A DNA stretch of 42,843 nt from Lachnospiraceae bacterium (GCA_900763175.1 CAAFJI010000105.1:1-42843); one strand, 5' to 3'. Positions 23,261 to 31,820 are shown, counted from the stretch's first letter. Translations and numbers: made by a program. The notes: generated by a model not told the origin, from the sequence alone.

Positions 23261-24476
23261 TTACGGACAGTTTCTTATTCTTTCCGGATACGGAGAGATA
23301 TTTCCGCAGGATATTAAATGCTCCTACTGCATCGGCATTGTATTTTACTCCACCAGTTATATACATGCCCCGTTCTATTCGGTTTGATGCTTCTGCATAT
23401 CTTTTTGATACTTCTGGTGATAATGGGCTGCACTGGCTGGTATAGCTTTCTTCTTGTTTTATCAATTGTATTCCATACAGTTTCAGCTTATATTCCAGCA
23501 TGATATACAGCCTGTTATACGGCAGACCGTGAAACTTCTGGTTGGTCTTGTGCCCCATATCTTTTTCTTTACGGATATTTCGGATGTCTCCCACAACCAC
23601 ACAGCGGATATCTTCTTTTCTGCAGTATTCTGCAATCCATCTAGTCACTTTGTGAAGGTAATCCTTCCCTGCATTCTGCTTTTTCCTGTAAAGTCTCTGG
23701 ATATGTTTCGATGTTCTTGGATATTTTATTCCTCTTTCCGATTGCTGTGTATACCATACAGACTGCACTCTGGCAATTTCTTTATGAAAGTATCTTTCCA
23801 GAGAAAGATATTTTCTTCCCAGAATAAAAGTCCTGCCACTTCCAGAATCATAACAGGTCATCAGATTGTGAAGACCAAAATCAATAGATAAATAATGTCC
23901 ATTCTGGGAAAGATGCTCTGGTCCTTCAATCTCATAAATGACAATAAGGTCACATTTTCCATTTTCCGGTGGATAGATCCGCAGCTGTTTTATATAATCC
24001 ATGTCCCTGAAAATCTTATTTTCAAGATATAGAAATTTTTCATGGATCCCGTATGTTTCTTCCATATAGCTTTTCAGAGTCTTTGGCAAAGACAGCCGCA
24101 GCTGGTCTGAACCTTTCTCATGTCGGATCCCCATCTGCATGTATGTAACCGGGATATTGTCCTGTTTAAAACGGGGCGGTTTAGGCTCTTTGATTCCTCC
24201 GGTCTTTTTCAGGACATAAAAAGATTTCCATGCTTTATCCAGCTGTTTGCAGGTCTCCTGCGCTGTCTGTGATGGAAGCTGTCTGTACCACAGATTCCCT
24301 TTATGCGCCTTTTTCTGATAATACCAGTCAGGATACTTTTCCAGTCCCAGTTCTTTATAATGATAACGTTCATAATTGCAGATATTCCAGAGTTTGGAAG
24401 CTGCATAACACATATGCCCTATGATATTGGAATATTCCGACCGGATATTTACAGATGTTCTGTGTGACAGCAGCAT
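23220..24476 (-). CDS. tnpB: TnpB-like RuvC nuclease, atypical active site
   Basis: The product has 418 residues from the ATG at 24476 (after GGGGGGAAGAGGA). It has a helical N-terminal half and a RuvC-like C-terminal half. RuvC-I is SIDFGLHNL with the Asp, and RuvC-III is NADAVGAFNILRKYL with the Asp. The RuvC-II site, usually VVIEDL, reads CVVVGDIRNI, so the expected Glu is Gly. The zinc-ribbon cysteines are absent: only QCSPLSPEVS remains where CxxC normally sits. Nearby KQEESYTSQ or MLEYK could supply a compensating Glu. TnpB proteins are RNA-guided nucleases that help the element persist. Confidence 0.85.
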   Translation of the reverse strand: MLLSHRTSVNIRSEYSNIIGHMCYAASKLWNICNYERYHYKELGLEKYPDWYYQKKAHKGNLWYRQLPSQTAQETCKQLDKAWKSFYVLKKTGGIKEPKPPRFKQDNIPVTYMQMGIRHEKGSDQLRLSLPKTLKSYMEETYGIHEKFLYLENKIFRDMDYIKQLRIYPPENGKCDLIVIYEIEGPEHLSQNGHYLSIDFGLHNLMTCYDSGSGRTFILGRKYLSLERYFHKEIARVQSVWYTQQSERGIKYPRTSKHIQRLYRKKQNAGKDYLHKVTRWIAEYCRKEDIRCVVVGDIRNIRKEKDMGHKTNQKFHGLPYNRLYIMLEYKLKLYGIQLIKQEESYTSQCSPLSPEVSKRYAEASNRIERGMYITGGVKYNADAVGAFNILRKYLSVSGKNKKLSVTGLKNPEIIKVAA

Positions 24477-24531
24477 TCCTCTTCCCCCCTTCAGACAGTT
24501 ACGCACACCGGTATTCACAGTCCGCTTTCAA

Positions 24532-24942
24532 TTAATACGACTTACTCTGATGTTCAATATAACGGCGGATATTTTCCTCAGATACAGATCCGATCGTTTC
24601 CACATAATAGGAATGGTTCCACAGTTCTCCCTTCCATAACTGGTTTCTTATTTCCGGAAAACGTTCGAACAGTTTTCTGCCGGTAATCCCCTTTAGATAC
24701 TTGACGATTGCTGTTATGGACAGCTTAGGTGGTGCTGATACAAAACAGTGGACATGATCACCTTCCCCACATTCAAATAAATGAACGGTAAAACCCTTAT
24801 CCTCAGCAATCTGCTGTACCAGTTCCTGCAGGTATTCCTCAATTTCTTGGTTTAATATCTTCCGTCTGTATTTCACCGACCATACCATATGGTAGTTAAT
24901 ATTACATACACAAGTCCTGTAATGTATTAGATTTTCTTTCAT
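24532..24942 (-). CDS. tnpA: IS200/IS605 TnpA transposase (Y1 HUH)
   Basis: The product has 136 residues from the ATG at 24942; a TTG six codons earlier is less likely. It is a single-strand DNA transposase of the Y1 family. The HUH motif is DHVHCFVSAPP and the catalytic Tyr lies in HSYYVETIGSVSEENIRRYIEHQ. VWSVKYRRKIL and YLKGITGRKLFERFP are typical family stretches. The gene is intact, so the element may still move. A minus-strand TATACT lies directly in front, so the mRNA leader would be very short. Confidence 0.92.
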   Translation of the reverse strand: MKENLIHYRTCVCNINYHMVWSVKYRRKILNQEIEEYLQELVQQIAEDKGFTVHLFECGEGDHVHCFVSAPPKLSITAIVKYLKGITGRKLFERFPEIRNQLWKGELWNHSYYVETIGSVSEENIRRYIEHQSKSY

Positions 24943-25130
24943 ACATATAGTATAGCACAATGAGCAGATATGTGCAATAAGAAACCGAACGTATTTTCGA
25001 ATAATTATATGTCAGCTACGGCATTATTATCAATGATAGGGGATTATTAGATTATTTTCAATGTGCAGATATGCACAATCCTGCGCTTTCATCTCGGTAA
25101 TTGAATTGCCGAGGATTCCCGCTTATTGTC

Positions 25131-25144
25131 CTAAATTCTGCCAT
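25131..25144 (-). pseudogene. 5' fragment of the IS-split toxin gene
   Basis: ATG GCA GAA TTT AG begins one base after the TGA of the upstream gene (TGAAATGG), a standard coupled start. The frame then runs into the IS left end and stops after 28 codons. It reconnects in phase with 23113. Confidence 0.65.
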
Positions 25145-25145
25145 T

Positions 25146-25823
25146 TCACACCGCCTCTCCTTCTGAAATCTGCTTAAACAACCAGCTAGTGAGCCAATTA
25201 ATGAGTTCGCAATTTTCACCTACTACATCTCTCTGTGCAACTTTCTTATCCTGATTCCACTCACTTATCTGGCAGCAAATTCCTTCCTCACAGTAATTTC
25301 CCGCTGCAGTTATCTGGGAAACCTCTTCCCGATTCTTGTCCCAGGATTTTCCCACAATGCAGATATCCGAAACATCTTCTGATTCCCTGGCAGGCATTCC
25401 CCCTTCACTGTGATTCAGGGTATGTACAAAAGAACCTACAACAAGATCCAAATATGGCAAAAGCTCTATTATATAGCTCTCTGTTTTTCCATCCGGTGAC
25501 AAGCTGGCATCATTCATTACACACAAGTAATAGGTATCTCGGATATAAAGTCTTGCCCGTATATCGTCCACCTTATTCTCCACCATGATATATTGCTCTG
25601 GTTCCAGCATCATATTAAAAATATGCTGTCCCAGGTCACTGAAATGGATATGGGCATTCTCCTGGTTAAGGAACTCATTTTCCGTAAGCTCGCTAAAAGC
25701 CTGCCCCAGCTCTTCTTCTGATATATTGTCCACTATATCGTCAGCTATCTTTTCAAAGCCATAAAAATTTCCTTTTCCCAATTTCACTTTACATAATTCC
25801 AGGGTTTTCCAAGATAAGCGCAT
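25146..25823 (-). CDS. Probable type VII effector chaperone or accessory protein (DUF5081-like)
   Basis: The 225-residue soluble, acidic product has an N-terminal winged-helix-like region (about 1-90) and a C-terminal alpha/beta region with IIELLPYLDLVVGSFVHTLNH. Size and position directly before a WXG-type toxin, with the toxin start next to its stop codon, recall EsaE/EspG-like chaperones of type VII effectors. The match to DUF5081 is from memory and weak. It is upstream of the IS, so it is still intact. A minus-strand TGCTATACT at 25890-25898 could be its extended -10. Confidence 0.45.
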   Translation of the reverse strand: MRLSWKTLELCKVKLGKGNFYGFEKIADDIVDNISEEELGQAFSELTENEFLNQENAHIHFSDLGQHIFNMMLEPEQYIMVENKVDDIRARLYIRDTYYLCVMNDASLSPDGKTESYIIELLPYLDLVVGSFVHTLNHSEGGMPARESEDVSDICIVGKSWDKNREEVSQITAAGNYCEEGICCQISEWNQDKKVAQRDVVGENCELINWLTSWLFKQISEGEAV

Positions 25824-25961
25824 ATCGTTCTTTCCTCTCTGCTAATGATAAGATTTATAATCTGTAAATACCCTTTTTCATCTGTACCCAGTATAGCAGA
25901 CCCTGGAAAAAATACTTGTATTTTGGATGAAATGCATATATTTTGCGACAGAATGCTTATA

Positions 25962-26000
25962 TATCAAAAGAGAGAGGAACACCATTGCCCTCTCTCCTTG
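25962..26000 (-). terminator. Terminator after the 497-residue lipoprotein
   Basis: GAGAGAGG pairs with CCTCTCTC around a 10-base loop. Both strands have T runs (TTTTG on the minus strand, TTGTTTTT on the plus strand). A family A repeat separates it from the gene it serves. Confidence 0.75.
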
Positions 26001-26019
26001 TTTTTCCCACCAGTAAGGT

Positions 26020-26080
26020 CAGACTGTTCCCCAAAATGGGGCGTGCAGATTGTAGGAATGATTTTTCAAACACGCTCTAG
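26020..26080 (-). repeat. Family A repeat, shortened copy
   Basis: It contains CCAAAATGGGGCGTGCAG and ends ATTTTTCAAACACGCTCTAG. The last CTAG forms the TAG stop codon of the lipoprotein gene. The other arm is eroded. Confidence 0.8.
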
Positions 26081-27570
26081 TATTCACAAAGCCGTCCTGC
26101 ATCATCAATGTAGAACACATCATCAGGACCCATGTACAGATCCTCGTACCCATTGAAATACATAACATTTCCTTCACCGTCATACCAGTAATAGGTGTCG
26201 CCGGGATCGCTTTCTTCTACATAATCTTCGTCTGGAATGTAGTCTCCCACACCATCTTCCTCGTAATCATAGCCGTTATCCGGGTTATCCTCTCCCATTC
26301 CGTTCCCGCCAGTCTGAGCCTCATAGGCAACAGAATCGGATTCCCTGGAAAAGGCAGCGCCTGCATAAATGTTTCCATATCCAGAAATCAAAGGGCTGAT
26401 CAGAAGCTCACCATTTCCATCCAGACTTACATTGGCCACATGGCTTCCGTCTGTAGAAAACAGCTGCAAGGCTGTGGTTCCGGAAGTCTGGAATGTGCCG
26501 CTGTCAAACAGATAGCCGCCGCTTCCGTCTGTATTTCTGGAATTGTAGATTTCCCAGGTACCCTCTCCGTAAAGATGGATGCTCATCGCATTCAAATCCC
26601 CATATTGGTACCAGCTATCAAAATAAGCGATAAACATTTCAAGACTCTGTCCTTCTGCGCTGGGATCATAATCGCTGCCATTTTCTCCAGTTCCTGTTCC
26701 TGAAATATCTGTAAGTTCAAGGGAATTGAGGGCATCCTTGTATTCCCCCTTCATTTCATCCGCCCAGTCAATATCCATTTTGTACGCATAGGCATAAGTA
26801 TTGGTATCGGTCTGGAAATAGAGCATTTTCCACTGGCAGGTATCCTCGTTGGAGCCGGTCGTGAACGTCAGCCTATAAACCGGATAACTGAATTTCTTTG
26901 TAAACTTCTTGCTCTTGGTTTCTTTATAATTTTCTATTGGCCAATCGCTGACAAGGGCTGCAAACTGCTTTCTGGCTTCCTCGGAATCCTGGGAACCTGT
27001 TTCGTCATTTCGGGCACAGCAGTTTACGATAACCGTCATTCCATCCTCTGTCATGTCAGAATAAAAATATCCTCCATTCCAGCTGGAATCGTTATAAAGA
27101 GGCTTTAAGCCTGTATATCGTTTGCTTGATGTAAGAACGTAGGAAGGTCCGTTTTCCTCCTCTGCTGCCTCCTGGTCATCCTCCACATCCTCTGTCTTGT
27201 TAAAAACAACACCGTCTGTATTTCCCATATGAAGGCTGGTATCTGAATCCAGATAAAAGCCTGCCACCCACGCACCAATACGATTATACATATCGTAGCG
27301 GCCATTTCCGTCGTTATATTCCTCTACATATTCCATGTATCCCTGGGTATCTCCAGCCGCTTTATGATAAACAAAGAGTCCATCTTCGGTCAGGGTAAGG
27401 GTTTCTTCTGAATCATCCTGGCTGGTCCATACTCCTGCCAGCATTGCAAAATCAGGCGTTTCCTGGGATTCCTCTGCTGCCTGGGCCATTACCTGCAGAC
27501 AGCCTGTCATCGGCACCGTCACCCCGCTTATTGTCAGAAACATAATTGCCGCAAATATTTTTCTCTTCAT
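26077..27570 (-). CDS. Secreted lipoprotein of unknown function
   Basis: The 497-residue product has a signal sequence with a lipobox-like PMTGC (Cys24), so it should be anchored to the outer face of the membrane. Two similar regions look like lipocalin-style modules: LAGVWTSQDDSEETLTLTEDGLFVYHK near residue 45 and TWEIYNSRNTDGSGGYLFDSGTF near residue 340. The C-terminus is Asp/Glu/Tyr-rich with GDTYYWYDGEGNVMYFNG. I do not recognise a family. The stop codon comes from a family A repeat. Its regulator may be the LuxR-type gene upstream, but nothing in the sequence proves it. Confidence 0.7.
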   Translation of the reverse strand: MKRKIFAAIMFLTISGVTVPMTGCLQVMAQAAEESQETPDFAMLAGVWTSQDDSEETLTLTEDGLFVYHKAAGDTQGYMEYVEEYNDGNGRYDMYNRIGAWVAGFYLDSDTSLHMGNTDGVVFNKTEDVEDDQEAAEEENGPSYVLTSSKRYTGLKPLYNDSSWNGGYFYSDMTEDGMTVIVNCCARNDETGSQDSEEARKQFAALVSDWPIENYKETKSKKFTKKFSYPVYRLTFTTGSNEDTCQWKMLYFQTDTNTYAYAYKMDIDWADEMKGEYKDALNSLELTDISGTGTGENGSDYDPSAEGQSLEMFIAYFDSWYQYGDLNAMSIHLYGEGTWEIYNSRNTDGSGGYLFDSGTFQTSGTTALQLFSTDGSHVANVSLDGNGELLISPLISGYGNIYAGAAFSRESDSVAYEAQTGGNGMGEDNPDNGYDYEEDGVGDYIPDEDYVEESDPGDTYYWYDGEGNVMYFNGYEDLYMGPDDVFYIDDAGRLCEY

Positions 27571-27627
27571 ACGCTTTCCACCTTTCTCTCTATATTTATA
27601 ATCCCTTCCCAGCTGAATTCAATGTGT

Positions 27628-27718
27628 AAAGCAGACATTCGCAATCCGCTTCGCTACTTGCTCATGAACGCAGTCGCTCTGCGCACTTGAAGCGGGAGAA
27701 TGTCTATCTGCGTTCAAA
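27628..27718 (+). repeat. Family B repeat, short copy
   Basis: AAAGCAGACATTCGCAATCC through TATCTGCGTTCAAA, the same as the flanks of 13188-13346 but without the middle segment. GCAGACATTC and GAATGTCTATCTGC at its ends are inverted and carry matched changes relative to the other copy (GGGCATTC with GAACGCTTATCTGC). Confidence 0.75.
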
Positions 27719-27787
27719 CTCTGATTAGAAAAATCCATCATATATGCAGTATATAATGGATTTCCTGATAATCATATTAACTAATGG

Positions 27788-30289
27788 TTAGTTTTTGGTT
27801 TCCAGCAGCTCCAGAAGATGCTGCCGCTTGGTGCGGGTGTTGCCAGTGATCTGTAATTTGGAATAAATCTGATTGATATACTGCTTCACGGTTCCCTCAG
27901 AAAGGAAAAGCTTTGCGGCGATTTCTTTGTTGCTCAGCCTTGCTCCCATAAGCTGAGTAATCTTTAATTCCCGCTCTGTAAGTACTGCGAAATCTGCAGG
28001 ATAGTTTCCTGTATTTCTAAGCTTGCGGCAACGGTCCTCCCAGTTTTTCCCCAGCTCCATGATATGGGAAATAAACTCTTTTGTGTCCTGAGACACCACA
28101 CTGTTCAAACGCTCTTCCAGATACCTGTAATTCTCCACAAAGGGCACCACAAAACCATCTGGAAGCGCTTCTTCCAGCACTTTTTTCAGGAGGCTTCCAG
28201 CCTCTGCAGACTTTCCGATTTTCTCATAAGCCGCTGCTGTCTGAATCTGTATGTAAAGTGCAACCAGGGCATAGTGAAGGTTTCGGCAGATTTCCAGCAA
28301 ATTCTCACATCTTCCGATCACTTTCATATATGCACCCTGAGCCAGGTAAACCTGATTCTCGATCAATTCCATCATAGGTCTGCCTGGTGCAAGGAAATTC
28401 ACAGTGGAAAGCTTGTGTTCCCTAAAAAGTCTGGGAATCTGCGTCTCCTCCCCGGTAAGTGAATAATAATAAGCGCAGATACTGTCAAACATATTTAGCC
28501 AGGAAGTGTTATGACACTTTAATATCTCCTGGCGACGTTTCTCAAAGCTTTTCTCATGCACGGATTCAAGGCCAATAGACAGCCGATAGGCAAGAAAATC
28601 ACAGCACAAAGCAATATTCTCCTGTCCGTTATCCGTAATGTGTACATAGGCATTTTCCAAGGCAATCTGTGCATCCAGAAACCTTCCCTGAAGGTATTTC
28701 GCCTCAGCACTCATAACTCGCTCAGCCCCCTGGCCATGACCGTTTGTAATGCGGTAATAATGGGGCATACACTCTTCCATTTCCTGCAGTTCTTCTGCAA
28801 GTCCACCTGGCCTGCGGTGAAACATCATCAGGACAGAGGGGGAGCCAAAGGTCCAGCCGCCTTCTCTGCGGATACTGATGGCAGGTCTTGACATCTGGGC
28901 GCTGGCACTACGGTGAAGCTGACTCATTTTGCTGATATCGTTGTACATGAGAAAGCTCATGATAAGATCACATTCCCCTAGAAGATTTCCACACTCTTCC
29001 TGTGTCCAGTCGGGATGTTCCTGGATAGCCGCCATGAGAATCCCCCTTAGTTCCAGCATTTTGGGAATCTGTTTCCAGTTAAACATACTTCTCATTAACA
29101 CCAGGATTGTCAGTGGATGTTCTTTCAGTACAGACACCGGGCATTTGGCAAGACAGTCCAGCACTTCTGTCGGTTTCAGAGATGCCAGAAGGATTCCGGC
29201 ATCTTTTTGGACTACCGAAAGAAGGGCATCATAATTTCTGCACTTCCAGTATGCGTTCAATGCATGAATATACATTTCATGATTTTCATACCACCTTCCA
29301 TACCGGTTATAATAAATCGTCTGTTTTCCTTCATCCAATGTAGAAAACGCTTTCTCTGCACATTCCTTCATCATATGATGAAAGCGGTAAGTTTTTCCAT
29401 CGGAAAGGCGAGTAACAAAGGCATTCTGCTCAGTCAGGGCCTGGAGGATCTGCTCCGTATCTTCCCGTTCAGTGATAAATTTCGCCATCTTTTCTGTAAA
29501 TTCATCCGCCAGACCCATAGCACAGAGAAATTCCTGGCTTTCTGGGGAAAGAGTTTTCATCATGGAGGAGGAAAACATTTCATATATATCCGCATTATTA
29601 TCCGGCAGTTCTCCCCACTTTGCAAAAAAGCACAGATTCAGATATACCGCTGAGAACCAGCCCTCACTGGAATGAAGAAGGGTCTCCAACTGCTTTCCGC
29701 CAAGATTCGTCCCACATTTATGGGTATAAGCGGCCAGTTCTGCCTGGTTCAGACGAAGATTTTCACTGGTAAGCTCGTAAAGACGGCTTCCCAGCCTGAG
29801 GGTTGCCTCCCCTGTAAGAAACCTGTCTCTGCTTGCCACCACAAGATGGACATTTTCTGAAAGCCGGTTTGCAAGACTGCACAGGAAGACAGCTGCACGA
29901 TTGTCCTTCAGTAAATGGAAATCATCAATAAATATGTAATAAATCTGCTCTCCTGCCAGGGAATGGCAGAGCACATCTGTCAAATAGCCCGCTGACGCCT
30001 CATCTGAGGGACATTCATAATCATTCAGAAAATCAAGCCCTGCAAAAGCAAATGAATGCTGCACACTTCTCCAGAAAATAGAAAGGTTGTCCGAATAAAT
30101 ACTGATCCGCACCAGAACCGCCTTCTCTGCTTTTTGCTTCCTTGCTAGAAACCAGTTTACCGCAGTGGTCTTGCCATAGCCCATAGGCGCAATTACGGTT
30201 GTCAGAATACTCTCAGAAACCGGCTGCAGGCATTTTTGCAGACGCTCCGATATGTAGATGGTATTTAAGTTGCTTTTTCTTTGTCTCAT
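27788..30289 (-). CDS. MalT-like LuxR-family ATP-dependent transcriptional regulator
   Basis: The 833-residue product has the LAL/MalT layout. An N-terminal STAND-type NTPase carries the P-loop PMGYGKTT (35-42) and a Walker B-like YIFIDDFHLL. TPR-like helical repeats occupy about 330-740. A C-terminal LuxR helix-turn-helix lies at about 768-825 (LTERELKITQLMGARLSNKEIAAKLFLSEGTVKQYI). Such proteins switch on targets after an inducer binds the repeats. The effector is unknown. The Shine-Dalgarno is weak (AAAGGG about 14 bases from the ATG). It is divergent from the fluoride-riboswitch antiporter. Confidence 0.9.
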   Translation of the reverse strand: MRQRKSNLNTIYISERLQKCLQPVSESILTTVIAPMGYGKTTAVNWFLARKQKAEKAVLVRISIYSDNLSIFWRSVQHSFAFAGLDFLNDYECPSDEASAGYLTDVLCHSLAGEQIYYIFIDDFHLLKDNRAAVFLCSLANRLSENVHLVVASRDRFLTGEATLRLGSRLYELTSENLRLNQAELAAYTHKCGTNLGGKQLETLLHSSEGWFSAVYLNLCFFAKWGELPDNNADIYEMFSSSMMKTLSPESQEFLCAMGLADEFTEKMAKFITEREDTEQILQALTEQNAFVTRLSDGKTYRFHHMMKECAEKAFSTLDEGKQTIYYNRYGRWYENHEMYIHALNAYWKCRNYDALLSVVQKDAGILLASLKPTEVLDCLAKCPVSVLKEHPLTILVLMRSMFNWKQIPKMLELRGILMAAIQEHPDWTQEECGNLLGECDLIMSFLMYNDISKMSQLHRSASAQMSRPAISIRREGGWTFGSPSVLMMFHRRPGGLAEELQEMEECMPHYYRITNGHGQGAERVMSAEAKYLQGRFLDAQIALENAYVHITDNGQENIALCCDFLAYRLSIGLESVHEKSFEKRRQEILKCHNTSWLNMFDSICAYYYSLTGEETQIPRLFREHKLSTVNFLAPGRPMMELIENQVYLAQGAYMKVIGRCENLLEICRNLHYALVALYIQIQTAAAYEKIGKSAEAGSLLKKVLEEALPDGFVVPFVENYRYLEERLNSVVSQDTKEFISHIMELGKNWEDRCRKLRNTGNYPADFAVLTERELKITQLMGARLSNKEIAAKLFLSEGTVKQYINQIYSKLQITGNTRTKRQHLLELLETKN

Positions 30290-30481
30290 AATTCGTTTTA
30301 CACTACCCTTTATTTTCCCTCTACTGTTCTTATCATTTTAAGGTATTTGTATATTTTTGTCAATCAGCGCACGTATATCTTTATTATATGATGAAAATTG
30401 CACAAATTTTTCTCTATTATTTGCTTTTATACAGTTACCTGCCGTTTAAAAATAAAGGCTTGCAAAATCTATTTCTATATG

Positions 30482-30508
30482 CTAGAGTGTGTTTGAAAAA
30501 TAACTTAC
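30482..30508 (+). repeat. Family A repeat, arm only
   Basis: CTAGAGTGTGTTTGAAAAATAAC, upstream of the fluoride riboswitch. Its TAGAGT lies 17 bases after TTGCAA (30460-30465), so it may double as a -10 element. Confidence 0.6.
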
Positions 30509-30602
30509 AGGGAATGAAGTTCTCCCTGGGATTATCCCGAACCGCTTAATGAGCTGATGACTTCTGTGATATTATTCATCGCAGGGGCATCAGCTTTTCT
30601 GC
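30508..30602 (+). ncRNA. Fluoride (crcB-type) riboswitch with terminator
   Basis: The aptamer reads GGGA-ATGAAGTTC-TCCC (30511-30525), a spacer hairpin GGGATTATCCC, the conserved AACCGC, a short stem GCT-TAATG-AGC, and TGATGACTTCTG. The loop GAAGT can pair with ACTTC (30560-30564), the pseudoknot of fluoride aptamers. The overlapping terminator pairs AGCTGATG (30552-30559) with CATCAGCT (30588-30595), plus CTGTGAT with ATCGCAG inside, followed by TTTT. Aptamer and terminator share AGCTGATG, so fluoride should favour read-through. Confidence 0.88.
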
Positions 30603-30620
30603 GTAAAAAGGAGGAAAATT

Positions 30621-31820
30621 ATGTTAACATCTTTAGCTTTCATTTTTCTTGTGGGACTTTCTCTGGCGGCAGTGTGCCAGGCATTGAAGCTTCCACGTAT
30701 TATTGGAATGCTGGTCACAGGCATTCTGTTGGGACCTTATGTGCTGGATTTACTGGATCCGTCCATTCTTTCCATTTCATCGGAACTTCGGCAGATCGCA
30801 CTTATCATCATTTTGCTAAAAGCCGGGCTTTCCCTGAACCTTTCTGATCTGAAAAAAGTTGGACGGCCCGCTATTATGATGTCCTGTGTTCCTGCCACCT
30901 TTGAAATCCTGGCATACTTTCTGCTCGCCCCTTATTTCCTTGGCATTACAAGGCTGGAGGCAGCTGTGATGGGAGCTGTCATGGGAGCTGTTTCCCCGGC
31001 TGTTGTGGTTCCCAGAATGGTACAGCTCATGGAGAGAAACTACGGAACTTCCAAAAGCATCCCTCAATTAATCCTGGCAGGTGCTTCCTGCGATGACATT
31101 TACGTAATCGTATTGTTTTCCACATTCTCTACCATGGCTCAGGGCGGTAATGCACATATCCAGGACTTTATCAACATTCCAATTTCTATTGTGCTGGGTG
31201 TGGCTCTCGGAGCCGTCTTTGGCTATCTGCTTTCCCTGTTTTTTGAAACCGCCTATGCACACAGCCATATGGTGCGAAACAGCATGAAGGTAATCGTTGT
31301 TCTCGGTGTTTCCTTCCTGCTGATGTCCATTGAAGCCTGGCTAAAGGGACGAGTTTCCGTTTCCGGGCTTCTTGCCGTAGTCAGCATGGCCTGCGTGTTG
31401 AAGCTGAAATGTACCCCTTCTGTTTCTGCCCGGCTTTCCCAGAAATTCGGGAAACTGTGGCTGGCTGCTGAGGTACTGCTGTTCGTTCTGGTAGGCGCAT
31501 CCGTTGACATCCGCTACACCTTAAAGGCAGGGCCTGCTGCACTTGCCATGATTTTCGCTGCGCTTCTCATCCGTACGGTGGGTGTTTCCCTATGCCTGGT
31601 GAAAACGTCTCTGAATCTGAAAGAGCGTCTTTTCTGCGCCATAGCCTACCTTCCCAAGGCAACAGTCCAGGCAGCCATTGGCTCTGTTCCCATGACCATG
31701 GGACTTTCCTGTGGACAAATTGTTCTGTCTGTGGCTGTTCTTGGAATCCTGATCACAGCTCCTCTTGGAGCTATTGGAATGGACTGCACTTATAAAAGGC
31801 TTTTGGAAAAGAATTCATAA
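30621..31820 (+). CDS. Cation:proton antiporter (CPA family), fluoride-riboswitch controlled
   Basis: The 399-residue integral membrane product has about 12 hydrophobic segments throughout. It begins MLTSLAFIFLVGLSLAAVC and has the CPA features LILLKAGLSLNLSDL-like IIILLKAGLSLNLSDLKK and the paired acidic motif GASCDDIYVIVLF in a central helix (about residues 152-164). Family members exchange Na+ or K+ for H+. The leader is a fluoride riboswitch, so its physiological job should be tied to fluoride stress, either ion balance or fluoride export itself. AAAAAGGAGG precedes the ATG. Confidence 0.88.
   Translation: MLTSLAFIFLVGLSLAAVCQALKLPRIIGMLVTGILLGPYVLDLLDPSILSISSELRQIALIIILLKAGLSLNLSDLKKVGRPAIMMSCVPATFEILAYFLLAPYFLGITRLEAAVMGAVMGAVSPAVVVPRMVQLMERNYGTSKSIPQLILAGASCDDIYVIVLFSTFSTMAQGGNAHIQDFINIPISIVLGVALGAVFGYLLSLFFETAYAHSHMVRNSMKVIVVLGVSFLLMSIEAWLKGRVSVSGLLAVVSMACVLKLKCTPSVSARLSQKFGKLWLAAEVLLFVLVGASVDIRYTLKAGPAALAMIFAALLIRTVGVSLCLVKTSLNLKERLFCAIAYLPKATVQAAIGSVPMTMGLSCGQIVLSVAVLGILITAPLGAIGMDCTYKRLLEKNS

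Larger units (their letters stand above)
23114..25130 (-). mobile_element. IS200/IS605-type element carrying tnpA and tnpB
   Basis: About 2.0 kb with co-directional tnpA and tnpB. Subterminal hairpins are similar at the two ends: CTCGGTAACTGAGTTACC near 23129-23146 (right end) and CTCGGTAATTGAATTGCCGAG near 25093-25113 (left end). There is no target duplication or long terminal inverted repeat, as expected for this superfamily. The borders are inferred from the restored toxin frame (TTTAG at the left flank, TTTAAG at the right end), so they may be off by a few bases. A further left-end stem is TGTGCA-GATA-TGCACA (25062-25077). Confidence 0.82.

Noticed and set aside
23114..25130. The local IS200/IS605 element as the mover of family A
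   Set aside because: Its end hairpins (CTCGGTAACTGAG type) do not resemble the CTAGAGCGTG ends.
30557..30847. 96-codon frame beginning in the fluoride leader
   Set aside because: Overlaps the riboswitch terminator and the antiporter start in another frame; no ribosome site.
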